A DNA stretch of 64,000 nucleotides from Mesodorylaimus sp. YZB2_4 (GCA_030248295.1 JASANH010000674.1:1-64000), one strand, 5' to 3'. Shown: positions 11,311 to 22,818, numbered from the stretch's first letter. The notes: generated by a model from the letters alone, not told the origin. Program-made: numbers and translations.

Positions 11311-12281
11311 TTTTTTGGATGTGACAATACCGTTTTTCGCCTTTTCAACTGCATCTTTGCTAAAATCTATTGTACGGAGTGAACTTTATTTGCACGTCTA
11401 CAATTGCGGCACACTTATTCATTCACCTTGTTATGAGCATACAGAATACTGTTTCAGCAGCAGTGTTTTTCTCAACAGAAGTTCTGGATAGAAAAAGCTA
11501 TTCACTTTTGCAACACAAAGCTGAAGTCCTTCAAAAATTTGGCAGCAAATTCGATGAGAAATATTCTTTGTGCCATCAGTGCATTCGTATCTCGGCCAGT
11601 GATCCGACTTGACCACGAGCGAACACCTTGAGCTGAAATGGAGGCTTTGCACAAACGGGACTCCAAAGACTCAAATCAAGCTTACTGTACCTTTGTGTGC
11701 ATGGACGACGATCCCTTGATCTAGAGTGACTATTCTCAGCCAGAAGTCATTGACTTCTGTTGCCTGCTCAGCACTATGTGGAGGTGGTAGTCATGGCTGA
11801 GCACCCGCCCTTCCACTCAAGGAAATTACTGCAAACAGGACGGGGAGGTACAGAAGATACCTCACTGTGCTGAACAGTTTCACGATCAGCAAAAACATGT
11901 CCTACAGTTAGGACGATCAAATCGAAATAGTGTAGGGTAGAAGTTAGGGTGTCCTAATATTCAGGGCCTGCTAGGAGATTGTGAAACCGGCCCCACATGT
12001 TTTGATGTTTGCTGATCAGCATTTGTTTGTTGTGTGCGGAACGCAGATTTTTTAGTCTTTTTTGTATTCCATACAGCATAGAACATATATGTACAGTATG
12101 TTACTGGCGCTTGCACTTTTGTACAGCGAGAACAATCAGTCACATATTCACAGCGAGTCCGTGTCACATTTTTTTTTTTGCTTTTTAGTTTTTTGCAGAC
12201 TAAGCTGGCATATTTCGAGCCTCCTTTACACTTTGTGAATTCTTACTCTCGCACATACAGCACCCTACGACATGGCCTTCA
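11311..12281. other. Intergenic, no feature recognised
   Basis: The first ~110 bp repeats the flank found at 44.6-44.7 kb. The rest shows no credible gene, RNA or repeat. Confidence 0.5.
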
Positions 12282-14604
12282 TTACAAGATGCTGATACAC
12301 ACAGCAGGGCGTGGCGTTTTTATCCTTTCCAACATCAAAAAACTTATCGTTTTTAGATCTTTTGGTATCATGTCTTCGCTGACTCGGCTGTCATTGCACA
12401 GCCACCATAAGTTTCCACGTCTTGAATAAACAATATAGTGACCAGACGTCGGGGCTAAAGGTGGGAATATACTTCTGTTCGGTGGGTGCCCGTACGGGCA
12501 GATGACCGTACGGGCAGCTCTCCTGGCACGTGCACGGAGACTGCTCCGAACTGGCTGGCTACCCGCCCGGCGTCTACTGGCAACTCATTGAGCCAGTACT
12601 GGCACAAGCCCGTACTGGCTTCGAAACGGGAAGCTGCCAGCACTGTTCACAAGTATATTGCGTTCATAATACCATGTCTGCTATAACCGCGTTGCCGATA
12701 ATTAGATATAATGATCCTCTCCGTTATTCTTTCTCTCTTTTTTCAATAAACTTGAAAATGGCTCCACAACGCGCCTTGACGATTGCGCTGTTTATAATAA
12801 TCCTGATGTTTCGTATTTAATAACAAATACGGAAAGCCACGACCGCCAAAATCAAGTTTTCTCAAAAATCTTGAAAACTTGATTCTTTTTTCAAGAAAAT
12901 TTGAAATCTTGAATAAAATTTTACTGTACTTGAAAACTTGAAAAAAATCAAGATTCGTTTTGATTCTCAGGTGAATTTTCGCGCACACTTGAAAAAATCA
13001 AGATTTCTTAACTTGATTATCAGGCAAATTTGTATTCTCTTGAAAAAAATCAAAATTTTTCGTTCCCGATAAAATCTTTTTTTTGAAGCGCTTAGAAAGA
13101 ATCGAGCAAGAATAGAAAGAGCAAAGAAAAACTGATACATTCCACAAAAATTTTCCGAAGCCACCCCGTCCTGCGCCAAAACACCAAGCCACGCTCCCAA
13201 AAGATGCCCGAAAGTGGAACGCAACTGGCAGCTGCACGCAGCAAAAATCTACGGGCGACACCCTCCGTGCATCTGCCAGTACTGGCGAGTACAGCCAGTA
13301 GCGAAATACGCACTATACTTACTGGCGCGTACAGTACGTGCATGATTCGGGCGAGTCTACTGGCAGGCAAAAAAACCGCAATATACAACCGCAATGTACA
13401 ACCGCAAAAACCGCAATGTACTTACTGGCCAGTGCGCGTGCTGCTCTGGCCCGCCTAGCCCTTTTCTGATTGGCTAGATTTTACGGGCATGTGCACGAAG
13501 ACCTACGGGCAGCTTTCGGGCAGAAGTATATTTCCACCTTAAGCCGATGTGCTCAATTGCGGCAACTACTCGATACGTTTTGCCGAATATTGTTATCAGG
13601 TCTGGATCGAACTCCTTCACTGGAGCCAAGTTGGCTGTCCTGCTTTCGTATCGAAATATCCACAGTAAGAATTAGTCAGGAATCAACACAATTTCGATTG
13701 CCTTTCCCACCATTCCTTTGCGTGAGCAATTTTGGCATGCTCTCTCTTTTTCGGCTCTGAATCCCATCATCTCCTCGATACTATGATTGTCCCAAGGCAG
13801 CACAAAGAAATATGGCGTGATACTTAAGCCCGTGCTTGTCCATTGTTCACTGCACGTGCTATGCTGGCACATAAACTTTTCTAGTCAGTTCACTTAGAAC
13901 AAGTCCAGCACTTTAGTTTTTTGGATCACTGCCTGTATAAATTCCCGGGAACATTGTTGGCCGTCTCCGTCATTGAATGCGAGCCTGCCCTTGGCAGGAA
14001 GCGCAGTGCGTATGTTTTTGTTCGACATCACAGCTGGCTGCTTTTGCATTTCCTGAGCTTCGTATTGTCGCCAAAATATAACCAACTCCTTTTGGAACGG
14101 TTTCCCTTGCATGGCTGGCAAGTTATTGCACACTTTGCGAAAGCTATGCAACGACATGAGAGCGTGCATAGCAACATTGGAATAGCAAACCACGCCACCA
14201 GGATTGCACAGGCCATGAGGTCGCGAATTGCTTGCGAGTTGCATAAATTCTACGTTCTCTCTCGATGTGCCTACTGCACTTTCAGGCATTCCTTCCTTTT
14301 CTTTGCGTTTTGTTCTTCGAATAGGCATGGAATCCAATTTTCTTTTTGCGCTTGTCGTCTTTGGTGCAACCAGACTGCCTTCCACAGCCATTCTTCCTTT
14401 CTTAGCAGGTGGTTCAACACTGTCAATACGAGTAGCTTTTCGCTTTGTAAAACGCGGTTTGGATGCTGCTTTTGGTTTGCCCTTTTGTTTTGGTGGTTCC
14501 TTAGTGCCACCCGTCTCTTCTTGCACCATGCCAGGCTGCAAGGCTACTTTCATGCTCTGACTCCAAGGCCGATCAATCACTTTTTTCAGTCTCCTCTTTG
14601 TCAC
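12282..14604 (-). pseudogene. USP-type deubiquitinase domain carried by the Helitron (interrupted)
   Basis: The minus strand directly after the helicase encodes a lysine/arginine-rich region of about 110 aa and then a ubiquitin-specific protease (C19) domain. The cysteine box GLCNPGGVVCYSN is at about 14140-14180, followed by a QQ..EF motif (GQQCSREFIQAV), a lone C..C pair (ACQNCS), then TYRVVAAIEHIG near 13560. The histidine box SGHYIVYSRRGNLWW with ND and V (12390-12446) lies on the far side of a 1.08 kb TIR insertion. The frame on both sides of that insertion is compatible once one target-site copy is counted. There is also a stop at 13894. USP enzymes cleave ubiquitin from proteins. The catalytic Cys and His and the second-box Asp position are all visible. 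The reading frame begins at a non-ATG codon, so it may be a spliced or fused part of the Helitron protein. Confidence 0.75.
12459..13539. mobile_element. 1.08 kb TIR element with TAA target duplication
   Basis: Starts AGGTGGGAATATACTTCTG; the right end is its near-complement (CAGAAGTATATTTCCACCT). Both ends are flanked by TAA (12456-12458 and 13540-13542). A 3 bp T/A-rich target and this TIR form suggest a PIF/Harbinger-type non-autonomous element. The subterminal parts contain repeated CCGTACGGGCAG-like motifs and ACTGGC repeats, and the centre is rich in TCAAGATT/AATCTTGA palindromes. It is inserted precisely inside the USP reading frame. Confidence 0.75.
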
Positions 14605-14610
14605 TGGGAG

Positions 14611-17370
14611 CTAAGGCGAATCAGGCATATACTCTGATCGCAAGCGATCAATTTCTTTCAGGCATTTTGTGTTCGCGTAGGCCAGGCTCGGGTCAGAGTT
14701 CATCAAGTGCAGACCAGCCAAAGTCCTGACTCTAGATAAGGCCACGTAGATCATGCCAGCACTAGCTTTACCACGTCCTTCAAAGATGTGGTTGCCGACA
14801 TCAGCCATCACGTGCCATGCGCTCATGCCTTGAGATTTGTGAATGGTTATAGCGTGGGCTAAAACCAGTGAAAACTGATTTTGATGCACATGGATCTGTG
14901 GCATCAGCTCGAACTTGGTCTTTTTTCGAAGAAGCGTCACTTCGCCTGCCACTAGACCCCGGATCGGGTCAGGTACTTTCGAGGCGGGTCGGGTCGGGTC
15001 GGGTCGGGTCGGGTCAAAATCGAGTCGGGTCACTATTTTGATAGATCGGGTCAAACGGGTCAAAAATACATAAAATTTTGCAAGTTACTACTATTAGCAA
15101 CTACAAAAACCTTTTCATAGTTGTTCGACTCCAGGATTCGCAGTATATGCTTCATGCATGCATGCGTAAAGTCTTTCATTCCACGTTCTCATTCTGCGTA
15201 ACTTCCAAGAATGTGAGACGAATTGTAAGCTGTGAGAATGACCAATTTTTCTGAGTAATTTCTGCAAAGGGAAGGGTCCATATGTGAGAGTTCTCATAAA
15301 CATTCTTTTCAACTCTGATGAATGAGTGGGACTAGCCATACTCTAACATAAGAAGGAATTCATAACTTTTAGGCAGGTCGTAGGGGTATCTGCAATCACA
15401 TTTGATTCCTGAATGTGACATAACTTCCTGGGTATACCTGGCTGGAAGAGCAGTATAGTCTGTACCCAAACACCAAATATGTACCAATAATAGCCCCCTT
15501 GATCACCATCCGTGTTAACACTGCAAAGCAGTTTGCTGTGTTCAAAAGTGATAGGTACCCTCACATCCCTCCAGCAGTAGTGGAGGTTCTGACATGAGCT
15601 AGTGTCCAGCACAATATGACTTTGTGAGCAATATCTTGTGTGAAGACTATATGCAACTCCAGCGTGGGGTTCATATATATTTAGGTATTTCTTTGTTTAA
15701 GCAATGATAAGCTGTCTCAGACTCTGAAAGTTATGACAGAGTTGTCTCTATTATTGACGCCTATTATTCGGATTGGTTGAATCTTGTCTGCAGTGGACAG
15801 ACCCTGGTCGCTTTTAGATCTACGGTTTTTAAACAATTATCTGACCACTATTAAGGTAAATATTAGACAACGTTATTGCATTTACTAAGGATAACTATAG
15901 GGAATGACAAAAGATGGATTTTTTGCGTGCGTGAGATGTCTCAATCTCATATTTTCCCACAGTCAGCTTTACGCCAGCGCCACGACGTTCTGAGCATTTG
16001 TGAATGGTTTTTATGGCGAGGAACTTCAACTACTTATACCAGATATTTCGGGTCAGGGACTTTCGGGTCGGGTCGGGTCGGGTTGACGCGACCCGTCGGG
16101 TTGAACCCGACCTGATCCGGTGGCTACCTGTCAAACTTGACTCTTACACCTTCAATGATTTTCCCGCCTGCCAGATATCAAATCCAGTGACTCGACTGGT
16201 GGCCCCATTTACCAAACCAGCTTTAACTTCGACGTTTCGGACCAGCATGACTCTTGCACCAATGCAAAGACGTGAATGTCTTCGATTCCAGCAGCTTCTC
16301 GACTTCCCTGCTTTCTTTTTCAACTGTTCTTTAGCTTTTTCAGCCTGCTTCTTGGATGCACGCCTTCCTATGTATTCGAGACTGTCTATGGATGGTAGCT
16401 CGACTATTAGATTTGCTTCCGAGGCGAGCATGTGTTCATCGAATTCTTTGACCATCTTTTGCGATGGCATCAAGCACAGCACCTCGTGACCTTGACTGCG
16501 CAGCTCCTAGTATTTTGCTGAAACCGCCTTCAAAGGATCGGCACGTTCGGGCACAGGAATAAGGCGCGTCTGTAAAACACCGACGTCCTGTTCGGTCATC
16601 TGGCCAAATCTCAGTTTCTCCAGTATGCCCGAGAATTGAGGATCATCCTTTTGGCGCATGTTTATGGCCAATTCATCGTACTCGAAATTCTTCTTCAGAT
16701 TGGGTGCACCCAGAGACCAAGATGGTTTACCTGTTCAGCGTTCAGTGATCCATCGCCGATCGGCTGGAGCTGCATCGGGTCACCCATCAAAATCATGTGC
16801 ATGTTGCCGAACAGGCTGTGCTCACTTTTATTGAACACTTCGTTCAATCGCAAATGCACATAGGCCAGCATCAGGTTTGAGACCATGCTGATTTCGTCGA
16901 TCACAGTGATTTTCTTTTTTTTCATGTACTTTGAGAGCGCGTCGACACCTGCGTCCGACAGCGGACTGTACTTGGTCTTCAGCCCGTGTTGCACCAGTAA
17001 TTACAGCAAGCTGTGCAACGTGACCCCACCCACATTAAAAGCAGCCAAGCCCGTGTATGCAGCAACTGCCACGTTTGGACCTCAAAACCTGTACTGCTCT
17101 ATGATTCACAGCTTCAGCGTGTTGATTGGAAAAGTTTTTCCCACACCACCAGCTCCGCTAATAAAAAGCCTCAAAGGCTCGCTCCTTTCGCTCTGCAGGC
17201 CACTCGTGATTTCGTTAAAAAACTGCGTATCTGGTCAGGGTTCATTTTCGCCATGTTATCTTCAAGGCTATCCTCACCCACGTTTTGCATGACTTCGTGG
17301 AACTCTTCCATGGCCTGCACTACCGCATTTGGTTCTCCTGCAACCAGTACCTGCGTATCTGCATCAGCCC
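14611..17370 (-). pseudogene. PIF1-family Helitron helicase (broken)
   Basis: Helicase motifs read in order on the minus strand: Walker A SGAGGVGKT (about 17135-17165), motif II VIDEISMV (about 16890), motif III GDPMQLQPI (about 16760-16790), the C-terminal core with GARVMLVRN and GLVNGA (16200-16270), and the final motif HAITIHKSQGMS (about 14815-14850) with YVALSRV after it. This protein unwinds DNA in rolling-circle transposition. Lesions include a frameshift in a T run near 17215, a TAA near 17000, a TAG near 16507, and a GGGTC-rich insertion between 14952 and 16129 that separates the last motifs. The motif set is unambiguous. Confidence 0.85.
14952..16129. mobile_element. GGGTC-rich insertion element (1.18 kb) in the helicase
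   Basis: Both edges carry tandem GGGTC/GACCC pentamers (for example 14985-15060 and 16050-16085) next to CCGGATC-containing ends, so the termini are inverted relative to each other. The interior contains no transposase. A truncated copy in the same orientation lies at 44705-45113. It interrupts the helicase frame, so it is younger than the Helitron. Confidence 0.7.
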
Positions 17371-17383
17371 GTGTGCTCTGTTC

Positions 17384-17860
17384 TCATTCCTGCGTGCCTG
17401 CATTTATTTCTTGCTCGATGGCTTGCTTATTTTTCTCTGCCTCCTCTTCCCTGACCACCAGCCTGTGTTGGTATTCAGCCATTCGCTGATTGTGCAACAG
17501 CTCTTGTTGGAACACTAGAATGCAGCCGCGAGTGTCTGGATCAAGAAGTTCCTCGCTCTCATTTCGAAACGGCTTGAAAAGAAGCAAGAGCGAGTAACAG
17601 TAGTCTTCCATTTGCTCTTTGTAGCTAAACATTGCGTGGATGATTAAGTAAGGCGTGCTTCGAACAACCAGTCTGCCATTGCAGCCCGTCTTGAATGCTA
17701 ACGGGCCCTCGTTGGAGCTCGAGTCTCGATCGTGCAATCTCATGAAATCGTACAGGCACATATTCTCCATGCTGTCGGGCCTGTCTGGGTAGTAGGTCGA
17801 GATCCAGTTCCCTCCGACCTCATCCATGGATTCTGGACTCATCGTTTTCAGAGTGGCCAT
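17384..17860 (-). pseudogene. Helitron middle segment between Rep and helicase
   Basis: A 158 aa open stretch containing YDFMRLHDRD, followed by LIIHAMFSYKEQMEDYCYSLLLLFKPFRNESE. In Helitron-type proteins the region between Rep and helicase has the pattern P....E.Y..SLLLLF.PWR, which fits. The C-terminal part is coiled-coil-like and rich in Glu and Gln. It is separated from the Rep frame by the insert at 17957-18136 and a stop. Confidence 0.65.
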
Positions 17861-17956
17861 CGGTTTAAGTACTCTGGGGCGCGACTGAGGCTTTCGTGAA
17901 CAGATGTACTTGATGCAGCGACTTTTTTCGAACAGCCTCTTACCCGTGTAACCAAG

Positions 17957-18136
17957 CCTGGTAGGCGTGGGAGGGAGGCGGCCGACCGAAGTCGGCGGGA
18001 CAAAAACTCCGACTGGAGCAGGATAGTCTTGCGACTATACCTACGGCTGAAACATCAACCCGAGGGGTTGACGTTTCCCAGCCAGGGGAGAGTATCGATC
18101 ACTCTTTCCCACTCGCCATGGCCTACCAGGCGGGGG
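17957..18136. repeat. Small structured insert with inverted ends
   Basis: Bounded by GCCTGGTAGGC and GCCTACCAGGC. It contains nested hairpins: GATAGTC-TTGC-GACTAT, and a long stem GGCTGAAACATCAACCC paired with GGGTTGACGTTTC..AGCC. A related motif occurs at about 4810-4860. It separates the Rep and middle reading frames of the Helitron. It may be a small SINE-like or self-folding element; no match to a named ribozyme could be established by eye. Confidence 0.5.
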
Positions 18137-18165
18137 GTTACACCCGTCATTAAGTCCACGGCTTC

Positions 18166-19230
18166 TTAAGCACCGCACTCGCGCATAGCCAGGGAGCGAC
18201 AAGCAATGTTGAACAGGCGGGAATACACTGACTTGTCTTGCTTCAGGTTTTCCCATAAGTCTTGCAATGCTGACTTTTCTTTTTCCGTTACGTAGTTCAC
18301 AATGTAATTAACCACGGCATTCGTATTCTCACCAACAAACTGGATGTCCGTGTTCGCCTGCCACAGCAAGAGTGACTCGGGATTGTAGTCATTGACGTAC
18401 TTCTCTGCGGAATTGCGTGGTAAATAGTACAAACGAGACTTGTTCTTTCCTCGTAGACGCTGCCCTACATTTTTCAAAGGATCATTCAGAGTGGCAACTT
18501 CTGCTGGATCCCTAGGAAATCCAAATCTGCACCTGTTGCGTATCTTTTTGCAGTATGTGTTGCAGTGGTGCAACTGGTAGATAGTGACCATCTTATGCAA
18601 AAGAGGTTCCTTGACTTTTTCTGGCAAGCGATATTTGGCATACTTTTGAATAAACTTGAGCACCTTTTCTGGTGGGTCGATTCCAATCCTGTGGGCATCC
18701 TTGACCCAGTGTACCATGTGGTAGTGAGCCGCACCCCTAGCCTGGTATTCCATTCGCCAAAAGATATCAGTCACTTCACCAAGGGGACCATTCTTGTTCA
18801 AGATAACATTGCTCATGAGCCCACGAAATCTGTGGTGAAAGTGCTTTGATGCGAAGACCGGGTCCATGGCGCATCGCTCGCCAATAGTCATCTCGTTTAT
18901 GCCCTGCACGCATTTGTTTGCTTCGATCAGTACATCGCGCATATCTTGCCAATCATCCGAGTACTCCGCTGTACCAAAAGTGAGGAGCCAGCATGGTAGA
19001 CCCAGTTCACGAACCATCCCAGATTCTTCAAAAGTGGCTTTCCCTTGGGCTCCGCGTGGAACCCATTCCAAACCCCAACAGAGTCCACGTGGCCCCACGC
19101 CACACGCCACTTGGGAACCAAGTGTGAATCCACTTGGGAACCAAGTGTGAATGGCGCCTAGCCCACATGGTAGAGTGTGTTCCACGTGACTTAGAAATGG
19201 TTTAACATGGAAGCCATACAAGTATTCCAT
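18166..19230 (-). pseudogene. Helitron Rep (HUH endonuclease) region
   Basis: From about 19020 down, the frame reads as a Helitron Rep: GLPCWLLTFGTAEYSDDW, KHFHHRFRGLMSNVI, then the HUH-type motif EYQARGAAHYHMVHWV (about 18720-18760), a zinc-finger-like CNTYCKK..R..RFGFPR, and the twin-tyrosine motif VVNYIVNYVTEKEKS near 18280-18315. HUH-Rep proteins nick and join DNA in rolling-circle transposition. The upstream part (19025-19230) is foreign-looking and includes a tandem palindromic CACTTGGGAACCAAGTG, suggesting an insertion or loss of the true N-terminus. It ends at a stop near the structured insert. Confidence 0.8.
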
Positions 19231-19987
19231 GCCCCACTCCGATCCAACTGCGCTCTATCCCTGGTTCTAGCTTCATGTTATTTTACTTCGAACTAGGCTG
19301 CACATACATTCAAACGCAAATTACAAGCACATGCCAACTGTAGAAAATCGCCACCACATACCTTCCCTAATAAAGAGCACAACGTTACGGCTGATGTGTA
19401 CAGCTTATCATTTATACTCCTATCTGGTGCAAAGGCTACGCTTGACCGACCAGGAATAAACGTTTCTCGCTGGGCGTACTTCTATTGCAAGGACAGTCGC
19501 TGCTACTCGTTGTCTTGTCTTTACTGAGACCGATCTTACGATTAGCGTAGATTTCTGATTCCTTCGTCGCAAAACCATCAAGAGTTGTACTGGTCCAGCC
19601 AAACTCCTGCTACAGAATAGAAAAAGGTGTTAAGCCATGGCCTGAAGACAATTACTTCTCCTCAATACAGTCGTATTCACAGTGTACCATAGGTGACAAA
19701 ATCAAAATATTGAACACTTGAAAATGTTTTCAAAAACATTAGAGTTCTAGCTTGATTTTGTTCAAGATCAAAAGGGTGTTCCGAAAAACCAAGTATCCAA
19801 GCTCTTGAGCTCGGGCTATCGTTATCCAGACCCTGTGGAATCGGCAGTAATCAAGCAGACGTCGCCAAAAATGCACTTTCTCAGGGCTCATACAAGGAGC
19901 GAAAAATGATTTTCCCTGATATTTGTGGGTTGTCGAAAATTTGAAATTGTTCCGTTCCCGGATTATTTCACAATATCCCAGCACTAC
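19231..19987. other. Intergenic between Helitron and THAP relic
   Basis: No credible gene. It may include the unidentified 5' end of the Helitron. Confidence 0.4.
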
Positions 19988-21786
19988 CTAGTCAAGCTCA
20001 ACTAATTCACTTCTTTCAAGCATAATCATTAGGCACACAGAAATGCCCCAGATTTTTGGCTCGAAAATCCTCATTTTCTTTTGTAATTCTTTTGTAATGC
20101 TTTTGTAATCGCTCCAAAGCTGCTGTCGTTTCGCGCGATTCGATGTCTTCTGAAGTTGGAGTTCAAAACAGTCCATAATTTCGACAAATTTTCTAAACAG
20201 GCCTCGAAATGCTTCAGGTAGCTGTCCTCTTGTATTGCGAGGGATCCAATTGACGAGAACCCGAAGTTTGGCTGCAAGAAACGGGATCCAAGTTTCTAGT
20301 ATATCGCCGCCATACTGATGCTTGATTCCAAACATAGAGGCCAGGAGATAAGTTCGCATATTAGCGCGAAGTTGTATTATCGTGAACAGAAATTCATCTC
20401 TTTCTGACAACCTGGAAAAACAAACTTGCGAAAAAATTAGGAGACACAGAAGAACGGGCTCTTACTTTCGTCTCCTCTTTCTGACCGCCATGTCTCCTTT
20501 GCCAAGGGCCAATTTTTCAGCATCTTCTTTTAAGTACAAATCGTAAAGCCTGTTGATGATTACAAAGGACGGAAAGCCAGTCTAAGCCTTTGTTTCTTCG
20601 TTATTGTTTTCGATTCTTTCCCAACAAAAAACTTTTCCTTCATGGTTTTTTGCAGCTCCTTTAGAGCATCCTGATACCTAAAAGTGAAACATGCAAGATT
20701 TATAAAATAGCAGCTTTTAGGGGAACAACTCAATCCTAATGACAAAAAAGCGGGTCTGCAAATGGTAGTAAAATAACGGAAAGGGGCCCTGGGCTTGGAT
20801 GGCGAAACATTTGTCAGGTTACACATGTTTCACCCCTCCTCCCCTTCACTTCAAGACCTAGACCACTTTAGCAATACGGGCCGAGGATGGCGCCTGACAG
20901 ACAATCGAAAGCAAGCTTACTTGTTTTCATAATGAATCAACATTTCCACTATTTTCCTATCAGTCATAGATCCCGACAAAGATTGACGACGGATCACATT
21001 TTCCGACATCCTTTTTTCGGGGTCGTTCAATGGCGCTATCGATTCATGCAAAACTTCAATCGGCTCTTCGAGGTCGGAGTCGGTAAATGTTTGATCCAGT
21101 AAGTTTTATGGCGACTGATCACAAAGAAAAGACGTAGAATCTTCATGATGCAGTAATAAGGCCTGTAGCGGGGGTGACTGCACTTGACAGGGAGCCGATG
21201 CTAAACTCAATTCCAATTCCAGTTTTCGACGTTTCGATTTTTGTTCCAATTCTTCAGAAGCCAATCCTTTCCTTCTTTGTGTATCGGGCGTTACAGGATT
21301 CGTCGGGTCGCGATAGGAGGGTTGTTTGGGCGTCAGTCCTTTCACTTTGATTCCACCCTCATCATGGAAAATACGAGCACCAGAAGGTGAAAATTTAGGC
21401 GACTTACGTTCAGCATGCGGAACGATTCGTCTTGCTGTTGTCGGCGGTGGAACTGAAGAATTTGACTTGACCGGCGACGAATTCGCTGGCATCAATCCTG
21501 CTCGTTTTAATAGTAATCGGCGCTGCTTGTGACTCGGGCTGTGAGCCAACAAAGCTTTCTCTAGTTCTGGAATTCGAAGCGTTGGGTGCGGATTTCTGTA
21601 AGTCGGTTTTCCTTCCACAAAATGTTTCGAACAGACCTTGGCGCTCTTGTATGGAACAGAATCATTTCGTCGAATATTTTTGAGCCATGCCTGGCGTTTG
21701 TCTTCGTCTTTCGGAAATAGGAAAAAACTAATTCCTGGGTCATAAGCTTGGCTATTGCAACCAATCACATAACATGAATTCACCAT
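19988..21786 (-). pseudogene. THAP-domain DDE transposase relic
   Basis: The start at 21786 (MVNSCYVIGCNS) begins a THAP C2CH zinc finger: C..C, FPKDEDKRQAWLKNI and VCSKHF, ending in a P-rich RIPE segment. A Ser/Lys-rich linker follows (to 21106). Further downstream TGFPSFVI (about 20540-20580) and the exon LSERDEFLFTIIQLRANM (20410 down), after a short intron with acceptor TTTTTCCAG, match the helix-turn-helix and first catalytic region (VEIMDCFEL, WSDYKS) of the THAP plus DDE_Tnp_4 transposases of the Harbinger/ISL2EU/Kolobok type. The frame shifts near 20580, a stop ends the linker exon, and sequence after WSDYK is unlike the family, so the catalytic core is truncated. The exact superfamily is uncertain. 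Confidence 0.7.
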
Positions 21787-22253
21787 GCCGAAAAACGTTG
21801 AAACGTTTATTTCTTGGCTCAGCGGAACATCAATCAGAAGAAAGGCATACAGGAGCAATTTGCATAAAATTTGCAATCTACAAGAAATATTTTGAGGATT
21901 CAGCATCCGATTTGTGCACAACTTTCAAATTGCCGCCCAAATGTAATGGTCACACTCTGCACAACTCGGATTTGAATCGCGTTGCAGTAAGCAGTGGTGT
22001 TGCTACAGTAGCTAACTCGCAAAGCCATAACACAAATGTCCATAACAATATGAAAGAAGAAGGCGAGGCCAGCTACCATCAAACCAGAAAACAAAGAACA
22101 ACGAAGAGGAAAAGGAAAAGCGAACAGGGACAGCGGAAAAAGAAAAAAGAAAAAAAAGAAAGAGGCACGCAAAATAGACAGGATTCAAAAAAAAACAAAA
22201 ATAATAACAGAGATATAAGTAAGGACCACCCACCCCCGGCCAAACAATAGCAA

Positions 22254-22254
22254 A

Positions 22255-22292
<38 letters not shown>
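22254..22292 (+). repeat. Poly(A) tract
   Basis: About 35-40 consecutive adenines preceded by a purine-rich stretch of A/G-rich sequence (22080-22250). It could be the tail of a retroposed sequence, but I identify no body. Confidence 0.6.
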
Positions 22293-22294
<2 letters not shown>

Positions 22295-22428
22295 CACCAA
22301 AAAGATTTAGAAAGTAAAAATACCCAATATAGAAAAATTAAAGAAATAAAACTATTAAATATAAAAAAATAATTATATAAAATTATAGGAAGAAAGACCG
22401 ACAAACACCCCCAAAAAATGGAGCCACT

Positions 22429-22713
22429 GTAGCGATGTTTCCCTACAGAAGAGAAAGAACACAGCTGAATTTCGCCAGTCATTTACTGCACACTAAAATA
22501 TCATCCTACAGCTAACAGGCACCGAATAGCTGAAAGAGTGGAATGTGGATAGGGAAAGAAATCTGTTTGGGTTAGAAGCAGAGAGTGCGCCAGAATGTAC
22601 ATGTGGGAAACTGGATTGTTTCAGGAAGAGCTGTGAGAAAGGTTACTGTGTTGAAAGGTGATGTGATGATTTGATGAGAAGAAGGAAAGGTCATTATCGC
22701 GAGAGTCGCGACA
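22429..22713 (-). repeat. 3' LTR of the BEL/Pao element
   Basis: TGTAGCGATG at one edge and GTCGCGACA at the other. Differs from 30631-30912 by a 4 bp indel (AGAA repeat) and a few bases. Confidence 0.9.
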
Positions 22714-22818
22714 CTCCCGCGAGAGGAAAAGAATGCAAATGATGGGATGCAGTGAAGCGGTAGGAGGAAAGGATAAAAGGTAAATGCGGATAAGTATATG
22801 ATCACTGGATAAACATGT

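Larger units (their letters stand above)
12282..19230 (-). mobile_element. Helitron relic (Rep - middle ORF - PIF1 helicase - USP)
   Basis: The order on the minus strand is the HUH Rep region, a middle segment, a PIF1-family helicase, then a USP-like domain. Rep plus PIF1 helicase is the diagnostic Helitron pair. The copy has multiple nonsense codons and frameshifts and contains three insertions: a structured ~180 bp element (17957-18136), a GGGTC-rich element (14952-16129) and a TIR element (12459-13539). I cannot place the TC and CTRR termini with confidence. Confidence 0.75.

Noticed and set aside
21774-22250. Lys/Arg-rich open frame on the plus strand (158 codons) and Phe-rich frames opposite
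   Set aside because: It arises from purine-rich low-complexity sequence beside a poly(A) tract and overlaps the THAP gene's 5' end; no domain.
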